Source: JBGQAS01 sp964498605
Lineage (GTDB): Bacteria; Chloroflexota; Anaerolineae; Anaerolineales; Anaerolineaceae
DNA: 28,344 nucleotides
Assembly (NCBI GenBank): GCA_964498605.1
Contig: CAZCHK010000027.1
Location: forward strand, 1-28,344
Direction of reading: 5' to 3'
A program made the position numbers and the translations under genes. The first letter of the stretch is position 1, and each line of letters begins with the position of its first letter. Positions 1 to 7,739 of the stretch are shown here, one piece after another. Below the pieces are notes generated by a model. The model was not told the origin of the DNA and did no database searches. It worked only from the letters and a program-made list of their open reading frames with translations.

Positions 1-1343
1 AAGGAAGTGCCTTGAAGATACCCGACTGAAGACCCGAGCCACGAGACATCCCAGCCGCCATCGGCGTATGGCACCGCCGTGACTATTGCTTTGACTCCAA
101 TTCTGGGAATCGTGAGCCAAATCTCGGTGGGTTTGTACCCTCGCAGCGGAGATTGACGTTCCAGTTTCGTGAGCCGGCCGGGAGCAAAGCCGGTCGAGGG
201 CAGCAAGGCAGGTGTCGTGGGGGTTGGAATGACGGGGAGCACCACCAGGCACTGCGGGTCGCTGGAGGCACAGCCGATCCCCCGCAGGGTTGCTCCCGTA
301 CCCGCGTAACTGGCGGTGTACAGGATGACGTGATCAGCCTGGTAAACGGATGTGGGAACGCTCCAGACTTCTCTCACATCGTGACCGCCGGATGCAGAGG
401 TGTCGGTCAGCACCGCGTTAGACGCCCCCGGGATACCCGTGCTTCCGTCCCGCCAGGTCCAGTTGGCGGGATCGATGAATGCTGCCAGGGCATCTGCCGG
501 GGTGGCGGCGATGGCCGCGGCGCGGTTGATGGCCATGTAGGCTGCCGAATCATCAGCCGGAATCATCAGCTTGCTGTACGTGATCTGACCATCCAGTTCG
601 GAAAGCACGAAATTCCCTGTGGGGGTGATCCCAGAAATGCCGGGGAACAGTGCCAGGCTAAGTGGACCTGAAGATGTAGGCGTTATACCGCCGACAACGG
701 CCACGGGCGTCCAGGAATCCGTACCCAGCGCGCTGGTGACGATGATAGTGCGTCCCTGGTTGGTTTCACCAAAGGCGACATAAGTACCGTTGAGCTCGAT
801 CAAATCGTGGAACGCGTAGTAAATCGCGTCGCCCCCGGGCACGATGGCGGGGGGGACCGGGATGAAAAATGTGCTCACGTAGACCCAATGGACGAGATCG
901 TTGGATACGTAGAATTTCATGTCCGGCACATTGCCGACCGCGCCCCAACCCCGGTAGGCGTAGGTCGTCGCGCCAACGGTGACCGGCCAGGGTTTGACGA
1001 TGAAATGGGTCTCGCACAGGTCTGTGCTTGTGGGGGCGGAAAACGTAAAGGGACCGTTGGAGGTCTGGGAGAATTTGATGCGGTACGTGCCGGCAGGGGA
1101 GCAGCCTGCGGTGTCGTTGCGGTCCTCAAAGAAGATCGTGTAGAAGTTGTCCTGTCCAAACCCGGTCAGATAACGCGGGCTGATGGTTGGACCGGGTACG
1201 GATAAGGGACTCAGAGGGGTCTGGTCCACCTGGGGGATGGTCGCTTCAGCGCGCGCTTGTGAAACGGACACCGCCAGGATGGATACAAGGACGAGAATCA
1301 GAAACATTCTGGCGTACGACAAATTAAATTTACCTGTAGGCAT
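1..1343 (-). CDS. Secreted surface protein with internal LPSTG motif and C-terminal sortase-like domain (partial, 3' end off window)
   Basis: The frame is open from ATG at 1343 to the left edge (447 full codons, no stop), so the C-terminus is missing. An AAGGAGG Shine-Dalgarno lies about 7 bases before the ATG. Residues 1-33 form a signal peptide (basic start, hydrophobic core, cut near ARA-EA). Residues 55-370 look like an all-beta extracellular region; the stretch near 145-157 (VSNDLVHWVYVS) recalls blades of GH43/GH32-type propellers, but I cannot assign a family. A Pro/Thr-rich linker leads to LPSTGFAPG at 381-389. The following segment (LTIPRIGVKAIVTAV, then WDVSWLGSSVGYLQGTSF) resembles the start of class D/E-like sortase domains. 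The catalytic His, Cys and Arg would be off-window. Expected location is the cell envelope. The frame and motifs are seen; the sortase assignment is from pattern memory, and the role is unknown. Confidence 0.8.
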   Translation of the reverse strand, partial: MPTGKFNLSYARMFLILVLVSILAVSVSQARAEATIPQVDQTPLSPLSVPGPTISPRYLTGFGQDNFYTIFFEDRNDTAGCSPAGTYRIKFSQTSNGPFTFSAPTSTDLCETHFIVKPWPVTVGATTYAYRGWGAVGNVPDMKFYVSNDLVHWVYVSTFFIPVPPAIVPGGDAIYYAFHDLIELNGTYVAFGETNQGRTIIVTSALGTDSWTPVAVVGGITPTSSGPLSLALFPGISGITPTGNFVLSELDGQITYSKLMIPADDSAAYMAINRAAAIAATPADALAAFIDPANWTWRDGSTGIPGASNAVLTDTSASGGHDVREVWSVPTSVYQADHVILYTASYAGTGATLRGIGCASSDPQCLVVLPVIPTPTTPALLPSTGFAPGRLTKLERQSPLRGYKPTEIWLTIPRIGVKAIVTAVPYADGGWDVSWLGSSVGYLQGTS

Positions 1344-1372
1344 GAGGTTTCCTCCTTTGCCGGATTAAATAC

Positions 1373-1381
1373 AGTATACCA
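1373..1381 (-). promoter_or_regulatory. Extended -10 promoter of the sortase-fusion gene
   Basis: Read on the minus strand this is TGGTATACT, an extended -10 (TGn plus a TATAAT-like hexamer) about 30 bases before the ATG at 1343. No convincing -35 is visible. Upstream, a weak inverted repeat (CTGGGCA at 1392-1398, TGCCCAG at 1417-1423) could be an operator, but the 18-base spacing makes this uncertain. Confidence 0.45.
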
Positions 1382-1572
1382 AGGAATGACGCTGGGCAGA
1401 GAGCGCACACGTAGAATGCCCAGTTAAATGATCATGTTTACCGGAATGAGATGAGTGGTTCAATTGATAATGTTACCAGGAGCGAATACACCTTTCCGGA
1501 GTGTGATTAAAATGAACAAACTGACCGTCTCATATGGATGCAGGTCCACCAGGATTGATGCCACTACTTCTG

Positions 1573-1619
1573 TTTGATGCAATTCGCCTATTGACATGGG
1601 TAAAGGAATTTGCTACACT
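1573..1619 (+). promoter_or_regulatory. Sigma-70 promoter of the FadR-like/glycyl radical enzyme operon
   Basis: TTGACA at 1591-1596, a 17-base spacer and TACACT at 1614-1619 make a near-consensus promoter with predicted start near 1626. Directly upstream, TTTGATGCAATTCG (1573-1586) is shared, with one change, with the promoter at 7669-7716, where it lies 5 rather than 4 bases before the -35. It may be an activator site or a trace of common ancestry. The promoter lies inside the longest possible reading frame of the regulator, which argues that translation starts downstream at 1645. Confidence 0.8.
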
Positions 1620-1625
1620 GGTTGT

Positions 1626-1636
1626 TGGTAATACCA
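1626..1636 (+). promoter_or_regulatory. FadR/GntR-type operator at the transcription start
   Basis: TGGTAATACCA is an exact match to the TGGTNNNACCA palindrome typical of FadR-subfamily GntR regulators. It begins 7 bases after the -10 hexamer, so bound protein would block initiation. Extra TGGT and CCAG half-sites flank it (1619-1622, 1637-1644). The likely ligand protein is the regulator encoded just downstream or the one at 7740. The sequence match is seen; autoregulation is inferred. Confidence 0.7.
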
Positions 1637-1644
1637 CCAGCCAG

Positions 1645-2376
1645 ATGACACTCGAACAGCTTCCAAAATTAAAGAAACAAACCCTTGTCGACGATTTCAT
1701 CACCCGATTCGAGGAAATGATCCTGTCCGGCAAATTAGGCATCGGTGAAAAACTGCCATCCGAACGAGATCTGGCTTCACAGCTTGGTGTCAGCCGACCA
1801 GTTGTGCATGAAGGACTGATTGACCTGGCGAACAAAGGACTCATCACGCGTGGCAGCAGCGGAGGCGCAGTGGTGAATGATTATCGTAAAGATGGATCGC
1901 TGCCCATGCTGACCTCGCTGCTGAACTACCGAAACATCATGCTGGATCCGGCCATCGCCACAAGCACGCTCGAATTTCGTTTGCTGGTCGAAGTGGAGAA
2001 TTCACGACTGGCTTCCCGCAACCGCAGCGAGGAACAGCTTGAGGGGATGAAAGGGATCATCCGGCAGGAAGAGCTAGTAAACAGCAGTGATATTGATCAG
2101 ATCAGCGAACTGGATTTTCGGCTTCATCACCTGATTGCGCTTGCCACGGGAAACATCTTTTACGCTTTGCTGCTGAACAGTTTTAAGACATTGTACATGA
2201 ATTTTGTAAAACAATTTTACGCCATACCTGGTGTCGCGGGGGATGTTTTGGCGTTTCACAGGGATCTTGTCAGCGCAATAGAGATGCGCGACGAAGAAAA
2301 TGCTGTCAATATCATGACCCGCATGCTTGAGCATGGGGGAAAATATATGACCGAGTTGATTTCCCGCAGGAAATAG
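1645..2376 (+). CDS. FadR-like GntR-family transcriptional regulator (243 aa)
   Basis: The N-terminal winged helix-turn-helix (about residues 12-75) carries the GntR signature LPSERDLASQLGVSRPVV. The all-helical C-terminal part (about 100-240) resembles the acyl-CoA-binding domain of FadR more than the metal-binding FCD type (DFRLHHLIALATGNIFYALL aligns in character with FadR). The frame is open from 1534, but the promoter at 1591-1619 and operator at 1626-1636 put transcription start near 1626, so ATG 1645 is chosen. No Shine-Dalgarno is visible, as for the paralogue at 7740. It is the first gene of an operon, 12 bases before the glycyl radical enzyme, and probably represses that operon until a lipid-derived ligand binds. 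The family is clear; the ligand is inferred. Confidence 0.85.
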   Translation: MTLEQLPKLKKQTLVDDFITRFEEMILSGKLGIGEKLPSERDLASQLGVSRPVVHEGLIDLANKGLITRGSSGGAVVNDYRKDGSLPMLTSLLNYRNIMLDPAIATSTLEFRLLVEVENSRLASRNRSEEQLEGMKGIIRQEELVNSSDIDQISELDFRLHHLIALATGNIFYALLLNSFKTLYMNFVKQFYAIPGVAGDVLAFHRDLVSAIEMRDEENAVNIMTRMLEHGGKYMTELISRRK

Positions 2377-2388
2377 AAGGAGCTGAAA

Positions 2389-4929
2389 ATGGCGATCGAT
2401 CAGGTGGTAGAACGGGTAGGAGTCGCAGAAAAAACACCCAGGTTCAAAGTCAAAGAACCCAAAAATCTTTCATCGCGCGTCAAATGGCTGAGAGATTATT
2501 TTTTTATGGGAGTCAACCGCCCCTGGAACAATGCCTGGACGCCGTTTTCAACAGGCACACCCTGGGATCTGCAGTATAACGAGGCGTTGTATTACATCGT
2601 CCCAGAAGCTTTCATCCTTCTGGCGACGATCAAAGGATCCTTTCGGTTGACAGCGAAGAACGTGGCGTTGCACAAAGATTTTTGGACCTGGAGTATTGCT
2701 GAAAGAAGAGCGTGGTTCAATAAAGAGTGCATGGTTAAATACATGCCCCAGGAAGTGCTTCCTGGAGATTTGGTCGCGGGAGCAAGGTTCAATATCCTGA
2801 CCTCGCTGTGCCTAAACAAGAAAGAGGCGGCTGAATACGATCGGTTAACGATTGGGAAGAACGGCGCGCGCGCCAGGGCGACCTATTTTCATGATCATGG
2901 ATACGGAAATTCCGGAGCGACGAGCGGGCATCTCATCCCGGCGCACGAAGAGACGCTCAAGAGGGGATGGAAATCAATTTTCGAGGACCTTCAGGAACGC
3001 TATGACAATCTGAGCAGGAAAGAGCAGAAAGGCGCCAAAGGCGCACAGTACAGGGCGATGATGACGGCCGCGTTGATGCCGAAGGAATTGGCTGAAAAGT
3101 ACGCAACCTTATGCCGTTCACTGGCTGCGGAAGAGAAGGACCAAACCCGCAGGTCTGAACTGGAGCAGATGGCCAAGAACCTTGATCGCGTGCCATGGGA
3201 GCCGCCGCGGACTTTCTGGGAGGCGGTACAGGCATTGTGGTTCAATCACATGCTGATCATGGCGGATGAGAATTATCCGGGCGCAGGGACTTCGTTTGGC
3301 AGACCGGATCAATACCTGTTTCCTTATTGGGAGAGATCGATTAAGGAAGGAATGGATCGCGAGTTTGGCAAAGAGATCATGAAGTGTTTTTGGATGCACT
3401 GCAATTTTGCCTACGACGCCATGATCGCCAATGGCCCGAACGGCGTGACAGCGGCTTTCGGGCAGCTGCTCAACCTGGGTGGGATGGACAAGGATGGCAG
3501 GGACGCCAGCAACGACCTCACCTACGCCATGCTGGAGGTCATTGATGAGATGTCCCCTATTCTTGAACCCAAACCCAACGTGAGACTCTGCCGCGGTAGT
3601 TCGGACAAGCTACTGGATAAGGTCATCGACATGGTTTCCAGCAGCCAGGGAGCTCCATTCCTGCTGAATTTTGACGAGCGTTCCATGGCCGGGATTATGC
3701 TGGAGGCGAAAAAGGGAGGGTATACACATCTCATCCATGAAGGTAACGTGTGGGATTACGCCTCGGTAGGCTGCATGGAGAACACCATGGTCGGTAATGA
3801 CCGGTCCGGCACGGTCGATAACAACATCAACCTGCTCAAGGCGGTCGAGCTGGCGTTGACGGGTGGCACAGACCTTCTACCAGTGACGAATCCCATGACG
3901 GGCGCCACTTCAAAAATCACTCAGGATGGCCCCGCGACAGGGGATTCCACGAAATTTGAGAAGTGGGAGCAGTTCTGGGAAGCCTATGCCAAACAGACCG
4001 AATACATCATCTCCAAATGCGTGGCGAACCATGAAAACACAGAATACATTCGGGCCACGTACTTTCGCACACCATTTCTCTCCTGCATGGTCAAAGGATG
4101 CGCGGAAAAAGGAGTGGATGTCACGCAGGGTGGGGCAGAGATCAACTTCACCACCATGGAGGCGGTGACATTTGGCACGACTGTGGACTCGCTGTTGGCA
4201 ATCAAACACCTGGTCTTTGATAAAAAAGAATGCACGATGCAGGAGCTGATCACCGCGCTGAAGGATAACTGGATCGGGCACGAGGTACTGCAGGCGAAAA
4301 CAAAAAACAAGGCGCCAAAATATGGACGGGATGACGATGCGGCCGATAAAATGGCAAAAGACGTCATGGACCTGTGGTGCGGTGAGACCTGGAAACACAA
4401 GACCAAGATCACCCGGCGACAATATCGACCGGGCATGCTCAGCTGGAACTACTGGATTTCGGAAGGCGCGGTGCTGGCTGCCAGTGCGGATGGCAGACCA
4501 AAAGGGCAGTATCTATCCAATGCCATCTGCCCGACCAATGGTGCAGACATCAATGGGCCAACGGCGAATGTCAACTCTGTTGGCAAAGCGCTAGGCGGTA
4601 AGGCAAAGGACGGAAATGGGGACTGGGCTGATTACTATAATGCCTTACCCAATGGAGCCAGCCATACCATTACCTTCAATCCAGCCATATTGCGCGATCC
4701 AGAGCACAGGGATAAATTTCGAGCATTCCTGCGCAGCTACATCGAAAACGGCGGGACAGCGCTGCAGATCAACATGCTGGATGCGGACATGCTGCGTGAT
4801 GCCCAAAAACATCCCCAAAATTACCCGCACCTGCTGGTGCGGATCACTGGCTACAACGCGTACTTTGTGACCGTGGGCAAAGAGCTGCAGGATGAGGTGA
4901 TTGCCCGTATCAGTCATAACAAAATGTGA
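2389..4929 (+). CDS. Glycyl radical enzyme, pyruvate formate-lyase-like, substrate unassigned (846 aa)
   Basis: Residues about 30-690 form the PFL-like barrel and 740-846 the glycine-radical domain. The radical site is RITGYNAYFVTVGKELQDE with Gly821. The thiyl cysteine is Cys462 in SVGCMENT, with Glu464 giving the C-x-E arrangement found in diol dehydratases, choline TMA-lyase and arylacetate decarboxylases, and not the adjacent Cys-Cys of PFL itself. Motifs such as TPFSTGTPWDLQYNEALYYI and GATSGHLIP look to me closest to the arylacetate decarboxylase/diol eliminase part of the family, but I cannot settle the substrate. No HpdC-like small subunit is present, which argues against 4-hydroxyphenylacetate decarboxylase. 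AAGGAG precedes the ATG. The activase overlaps the stop codon. The enzyme should be cytoplasmic and oxygen-sensitive. Neighbouring lipid-type genes suggest a glycerol or ether substrate, as inference only. Confidence 0.93.
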   Translation: MAIDQVVERVGVAEKTPRFKVKEPKNLSSRVKWLRDYFFMGVNRPWNNAWTPFSTGTPWDLQYNEALYYIVPEAFILLATIKGSFRLTAKNVALHKDFWTWSIAERRAWFNKECMVKYMPQEVLPGDLVAGARFNILTSLCLNKKEAAEYDRLTIGKNGARARATYFHDHGYGNSGATSGHLIPAHEETLKRGWKSIFEDLQERYDNLSRKEQKGAKGAQYRAMMTAALMPKELAEKYATLCRSLAAEEKDQTRRSELEQMAKNLDRVPWEPPRTFWEAVQALWFNHMLIMADENYPGAGTSFGRPDQYLFPYWERSIKEGMDREFGKEIMKCFWMHCNFAYDAMIANGPNGVTAAFGQLLNLGGMDKDGRDASNDLTYAMLEVIDEMSPILEPKPNVRLCRGSSDKLLDKVIDMVSSSQGAPFLLNFDERSMAGIMLEAKKGGYTHLIHEGNVWDYASVGCMENTMVGNDRSGTVDNNINLLKAVELALTGGTDLLPVTNPMTGATSKITQDGPATGDSTKFEKWEQFWEAYAKQTEYIISKCVANHENTEYIRATYFRTPFLSCMVKGCAEKGVDVTQGGAEINFTTMEAVTFGTTVDSLLAIKHLVFDKKECTMQELITALKDNWIGHEVLQAKTKNKAPKYGRDDDAADKMAKDVMDLWCGETWKHKTKITRRQYRPGMLSWNYWISEGAVLAASADGRPKGQYLSNAICPTNGADINGPTANVNSVGKALGGKAKDGNGDWADYYNALPNGASHTITFNPAILRDPEHRDKFRAFLRSYIENGGTALQINMLDADMLRDAQKHPQNYPHLLVRITGYNAYFVTVGKELQDEVIARISHNKM

Positions 4930-5972
4930 TTAACGCGGGTATGATGCTTCCAGCTGAACAAAGAAACTCAGGCATCGTGCTGGAAATCCAGCGCATGTCC
5001 ACGGAGGATGGCCCTGGACTGCGAACGACTGTCTTCATGAAGGGCTGTCCGATGCGGTGCTTGTGGTGTCATAACCCGGAAAGCATTTCTCCGAAACCTC
5101 AGATTCACTGGATCGGACCGCGCTGCATCGGTTGCGAGACCTGCATTGCAGCCTGCCCTGAGGGGAACCTGTCGATGGACGCGACCGGGCTGCGCATCAA
5201 CCGGGAGGCATGTGACGGATGCGGGAAATGTGCGGACGCCTGTCCGACCAACGCGCTTGAGCTTCTGGGAAAAGAGTGGGAAGTGCGCGCGCTGGTGGAC
5301 GAACTGCTCAAGGATCGTGAATATTTTAAACAATCCAATGGGGGTATCACGATCAGCGGCGGAGAATCCACGCTGCAGTGGAAATTCGTGGCTGAACTGG
5401 CAAGACTGCTCAAAGAGGAGGGCATCCACATCTGCATGGACACTTGCGGGTTATCCAAAAAGGAAGTCCTGAGAGCCATTCTCCCATTCACGGACATCGT
5501 GTTATTTGATCTGAAAGAAATGGATCCGCAATTGCACCATCAGTTCACAGGCAGTGACCTGGAGAAGGTTCTGGCGGGATTCTCCTGCATTGTTGATTTC
5601 ATCAGGCTCGTTCGTCCTGACATGGAGATATGGATACGCACGCCCGTCATTCCTGGAGCTACTGATCGCGCCGAGAACATTCAACATATCGGGAAGGAGA
5701 TACATTCCCGGGGCAAGGGCACAGTAACCCGCTGGGACCTGCTGGCGTTTAACAATTTATGCAAAGACAAGTATCAACGCTTGGGGCTTTCCTGGCAGTA
5801 TAAAGATATTCCGCTCATGCGCAGCGAGGAGATGGAATTGTTAGCGGGCGTTGCCAGGCAGTCCGGCGTGGATCCCGGCATTGTGAAGTGGAGTGGTTCC
5901 ACACGGCTTGAAGATGACGAAGTTGAAGTGACCCCGCCAGCCGCAAAACAAAAAGCAGGTGGATGTGGGTGA
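4926..5972 (+). CDS. Glycyl-radical enzyme activating protein, radical SAM (348 aa)
   Basis: It uses S-adenosylmethionine and a [4Fe-4S] cluster to place the radical on Gly821 of the enzyme encoded upstream. The radical-SAM motif CPMRCLWC is near residues 41-48. Two ferredoxin-like clusters follow (CIGCETCIAACP and CDGCGKCADACP), the arrangement of the extended activases of eliminase-type glycyl radical enzymes. The SAM-binding motif reads ISGGESTLQ; most activases I know have Pro after GGE, so Ser is a small oddity. The start may be GTG 4926, overlapping the preceding stop, or ATG 4941/4944, which would remove five or six poorly conserved residues; no clear Shine-Dalgarno decides it. The C-terminal tail (about 330-348) is charged and ends GGCG. 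Function is confident because of motif and position. Confidence 0.93.
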   Translation: MINAGMMLPAEQRNSGIVLEIQRMSTEDGPGLRTTVFMKGCPMRCLWCHNPESISPKPQIHWIGPRCIGCETCIAACPEGNLSMDATGLRINREACDGCGKCADACPTNALELLGKEWEVRALVDELLKDREYFKQSNGGITISGGESTLQWKFVAELARLLKEEGIHICMDTCGLSKKEVLRAILPFTDIVLFDLKEMDPQLHHQFTGSDLEKVLAGFSCIVDFIRLVRPDMEIWIRTPVIPGATDRAENIQHIGKEIHSRGKGTVTRWDLLAFNNLCKDKYQRLGLSWQYKDIPLMRSEEMELLAGVARQSGVDPGIVKWSGSTRLEDDEVEVTPPAAKQKAGGCG

Positions 5973-5990
5973 AATAGAGAGAGAGCGAGC

Positions 5991-6839
5991 ATGACAAAGA
6001 TAAACAGGGAATTCAGTCAGGATGATATTGAAGCCTTCAAGCCCAGCGAGAAGGTCGGCCTGCTGGCGAGCATCAATTTTGAAGGCCTACCGCACGTATC
6101 GATGATCACATCCATGCAGGCAAAGGACGCCAATACGCTGCTGGTCGGGGAGTTCGTTACAGGAGCGAGCAAGAAATTCATTCGGAAGAATCACAACGTT
6201 GGCTTTCTGTTCATGACCTTCAGCCGCCACATGTGGCGCGGTAAGGCTACCTGGACGCATGCTGAGAAAAGCGGTCCCGAGTATGAGTTGATGAACCTCA
6301 TCCCCATGTTCCGTTACAACACGTATTTTGGTATCAACACCGTGCATTACTGCGATCTGGTCGAAACATCAGAAAAAGCAGCCCTGCCCATGGGTCCGAT
6401 CATCATCGAAGCACTGAAAACACTCCTCGCCAAGGGGATGGTGAAGACGGAATCAAAGCAGCGCATCCTCAAACCGTTCGTTGAGAAGATGTTCAACGGA
6501 CTCACCAGCCTTAAGTTCCTTTCCTATATCCAAGAGGATGGGTATCCGACTCTCATTCCAATCATCCAGTGCCAGGCAGCGGACAGCCGGAGACTGGCGT
6601 TCTCAAGCGGTGTCTTCCAAGATGAGCTGAAAGCCATTCCTCCAGGAACGCAGGTGGCAATCTTCTGCATGAATTTTGGTATAGAGGATGTGCTGATTCG
6701 TGGAAAGTTCAATGGCTTCAAACGCACCTGCGGGATAGACCTGGCAACCGTGGACATCGACTGGGTATACAACTCCATGCCACCGGCAGTCGGACAGGTA
6801 TATCCAGAGACGGAACTTAAAGCGGTCGTGGAGTTTTAG
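5991..6839 (+). CDS. Pyridoxamine-5'-phosphate-oxidase-like split-barrel protein (282 aa)
   Basis: The N-terminal part (LLASINFEGLPHVSMITSM, then a strand-rich region with GKATW near residue 84) has the pattern of FMN-binding split-barrel proteins. A second similar unit (about 170-270, SYIQEDGYPTLIPIIQCQ) suggests two tandem split barrels. Such proteins bind FMN, F420 or haem and perform redox reactions; the cofactor here is not decided. It lies 18 bases after the activase and 9 before the membrane protein, in the same operon. Possible jobs are reduction of a product of the glycyl radical enzyme or supply of electrons to the activase. Both ideas are inference, and I know no standard glycyl radical partner of this type. 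Confidence 0.65.
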   Translation: MTKINREFSQDDIEAFKPSEKVGLLASINFEGLPHVSMITSMQAKDANTLLVGEFVTGASKKFIRKNHNVGFLFMTFSRHMWRGKATWTHAEKSGPEYELMNLIPMFRYNTYFGINTVHYCDLVETSEKAALPMGPIIIEALKTLLAKGMVKTESKQRILKPFVEKMFNGLTSLKFLSYIQEDGYPTLIPIIQCQAADSRRLAFSSGVFQDELKAIPPGTQVAIFCMNFGIEDVLIRGKFNGFKRTCGIDLATVDIDWVYNSMPPAVGQVYPETELKAVVEF

Positions 6840-6848
6840 GAAGAAATC

Positions 6849-7271
6849 ATGAAGGAGAACAAAATCAGTCTGCTTGGACAGCGCATATGCGGGTTGGGCA
6901 TTTTGATCGTGGGGATCATTCACACGGCTGCTCATTTCATTATTCCGCAGGCTCGTCAAGCCGTCATGGGTATCTTGAGGGCTGGTATCGTAAATACGCT
7001 GGGGAATGATTGGGCGTCTGCTAATTTCAGCACGTTGATGTCGCTTGTGGTAGGTTTTCAGTTCATCATCGTGGGCTTATTCATTTACCTGGCAGCCAGA
7101 TCAGATTGGCAGGTTCCAGTGTCGATATCGATATTGTTGACCTTGCTGTTTCTATTCATAGTCGCTGCCGGCCCAAATGGTGGAGGCTGGCTGGGATTGC
7201 CTTTTTGTTTCTTCCTCCTGACCCAATCGATCAGGGCGAGGAGCAAACGTAAAGAGAAATTGAGTTCATGA
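6849..7271 (+). CDS. Small integral membrane protein, four predicted helices (140 aa)
   Basis: Hydrophobic segments lie near residues 11-32, 60-84, 90-109 and 113-127, followed by a basic C-terminus (RARSKRKEKLSS) expected in the cytoplasm. His residues in the first helix (IIHTAAHFI) might bind a metal, but no known ligand set is complete. AGGAAG precedes the ATG, and the gene is 9 bases after the split-barrel gene, so it is probably the last gene of the glycyl radical operon. It could be a small membrane protein of a DUF6463-like group; that name is a guess from general layout. No function can be assigned. Confidence 0.6.
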   Translation: MKENKISLLGQRICGLGILIVGIIHTAAHFIIPQARQAVMGILRAGIVNTLGNDWASANFSTLMSLVVGFQFIIVGLFIYLAARSDWQVPVSISILLTLLFLFIVAAGPNGGGWLGLPFCFFLLTQSIRARSKRKEKLSS

Positions 7272-7286
7272 TTGAACGCAATTCAA

Positions 7287-7311
7287 CAGGGACGGATACA
7301 TGCTGTCCCTG
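7287..7311 (+). terminator. Weak hairpin after the glycyl radical operon
   Basis: CAGGGAC and GTCCCTG pair around an 11-base loop, 15 bases after the last stop codon of the operon. There is no following U-tract, so it is at best a weak or factor-assisted terminator. Confidence 0.35.
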
Positions 7312-7668
7312 CTGTAAAATGGTCGAACAGATGTGGTGATCAGGCGGTTTTCTGAGCGGTAACCAGTTTGGTCGAATAAACGTGCGGGGTCTATTTGATG
7401 TTGGCCTGTTTGTCAGCGCGGATTAATCCCTGGAACCCGTGGCAGACATCCAGAGATTCGCTAACAGCGTGGGGAGTTTTTTGGTGGATCGGGAGCGGAT
7501 GCACAGGTCAGATACATTTGGTGAGGTGAACCTCGCTTTTCGCAGTCGCTTGAAAGCTTGATGGCATTTACTACTTTTTAAATTTTTAACCCAAGGTGAT
7601 CCCATAGCAGTTTTCTGATCTTTGTCGCAGGGAAACATTCTTTTTGACGCAACATTAGTAGGATTTTA
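7312..7668 (+). other. Intergenic stretch without a supported gene
   Basis: No frame here has both a plausible ribosome binding site and recognisable protein character. The sequence is more AT-rich towards 7570-7670 and includes runs such as ACTTTTTAAATTTTTAAC. It may hold a decayed gene or mobile-element remnant, but I could not identify one on either strand. Confidence 0.4.
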
Positions 7669-7716
7669 TTTGATGCAGTTCGTGTTGTTGACAAACAGTG
7701 AAAAAATTCCTATACT
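7669..7716 (+). promoter_or_regulatory. Sigma-70 promoter of the FadR/GlpD/AGPS-like/kinase operon
   Basis: TTGACA at 7688-7693, a 17-base spacer and TATACT at 7711-7716 form a near-consensus promoter; predicted start is near 7722. TTTGATGCAGTTCG at 7669-7682 matches the box upstream of the first regulator (1573-1586) in 13 of 14 positions and lies 5 bases before the -35. Confidence 0.85.
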
Positions 7717-7721
7717 ATAAC

Positions 7722-7732
7722 TGGTAAGACCT
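7722..7732 (+). promoter_or_regulatory. FadR-type operator over the transcription start
   Basis: TGGTAAGACCT, in the wider context AACTGGTAAGACCT, closely matches the known E. coli FadR site pattern (CTGGTnnGACC). It has one mismatch to the symmetric TGGTNNNACCA form. It sits 6 bases after the -10 and 7 before the ATG at 7740, so autorepression by the encoded FadR homologue is the simplest reading. A further ACCA half-site lies at 7736-7739. Confidence 0.75.
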
Positions 7733-7739
7733 CTGACCA

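Noticed and set aside
807..1205. Plus-strand frame opposite the sortase-fusion gene
   Set aside because: It is antisense to a clear secreted protein with signal peptide and motifs; its own product has no family character.
1534..1644. N-terminal extension of the first FadR-like regulator by 37 codons
   Set aside because: The promoter and operator at 1591-1636 lie inside it, and the extension has no family similarity; the paralogue at 7740 has the same short-leader layout.
3910..4422. 170-codon minus-strand frame inside the glycyl radical enzyme gene
   Set aside because: It overlaps conserved coding sequence and has no ribosome binding site or recognisable domain.
7423..7638. 71-codon minus-strand frame in the intergenic stretch
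   Set aside because: No Shine-Dalgarno, no recognisable domain and unusual composition; not enough to call a gene.
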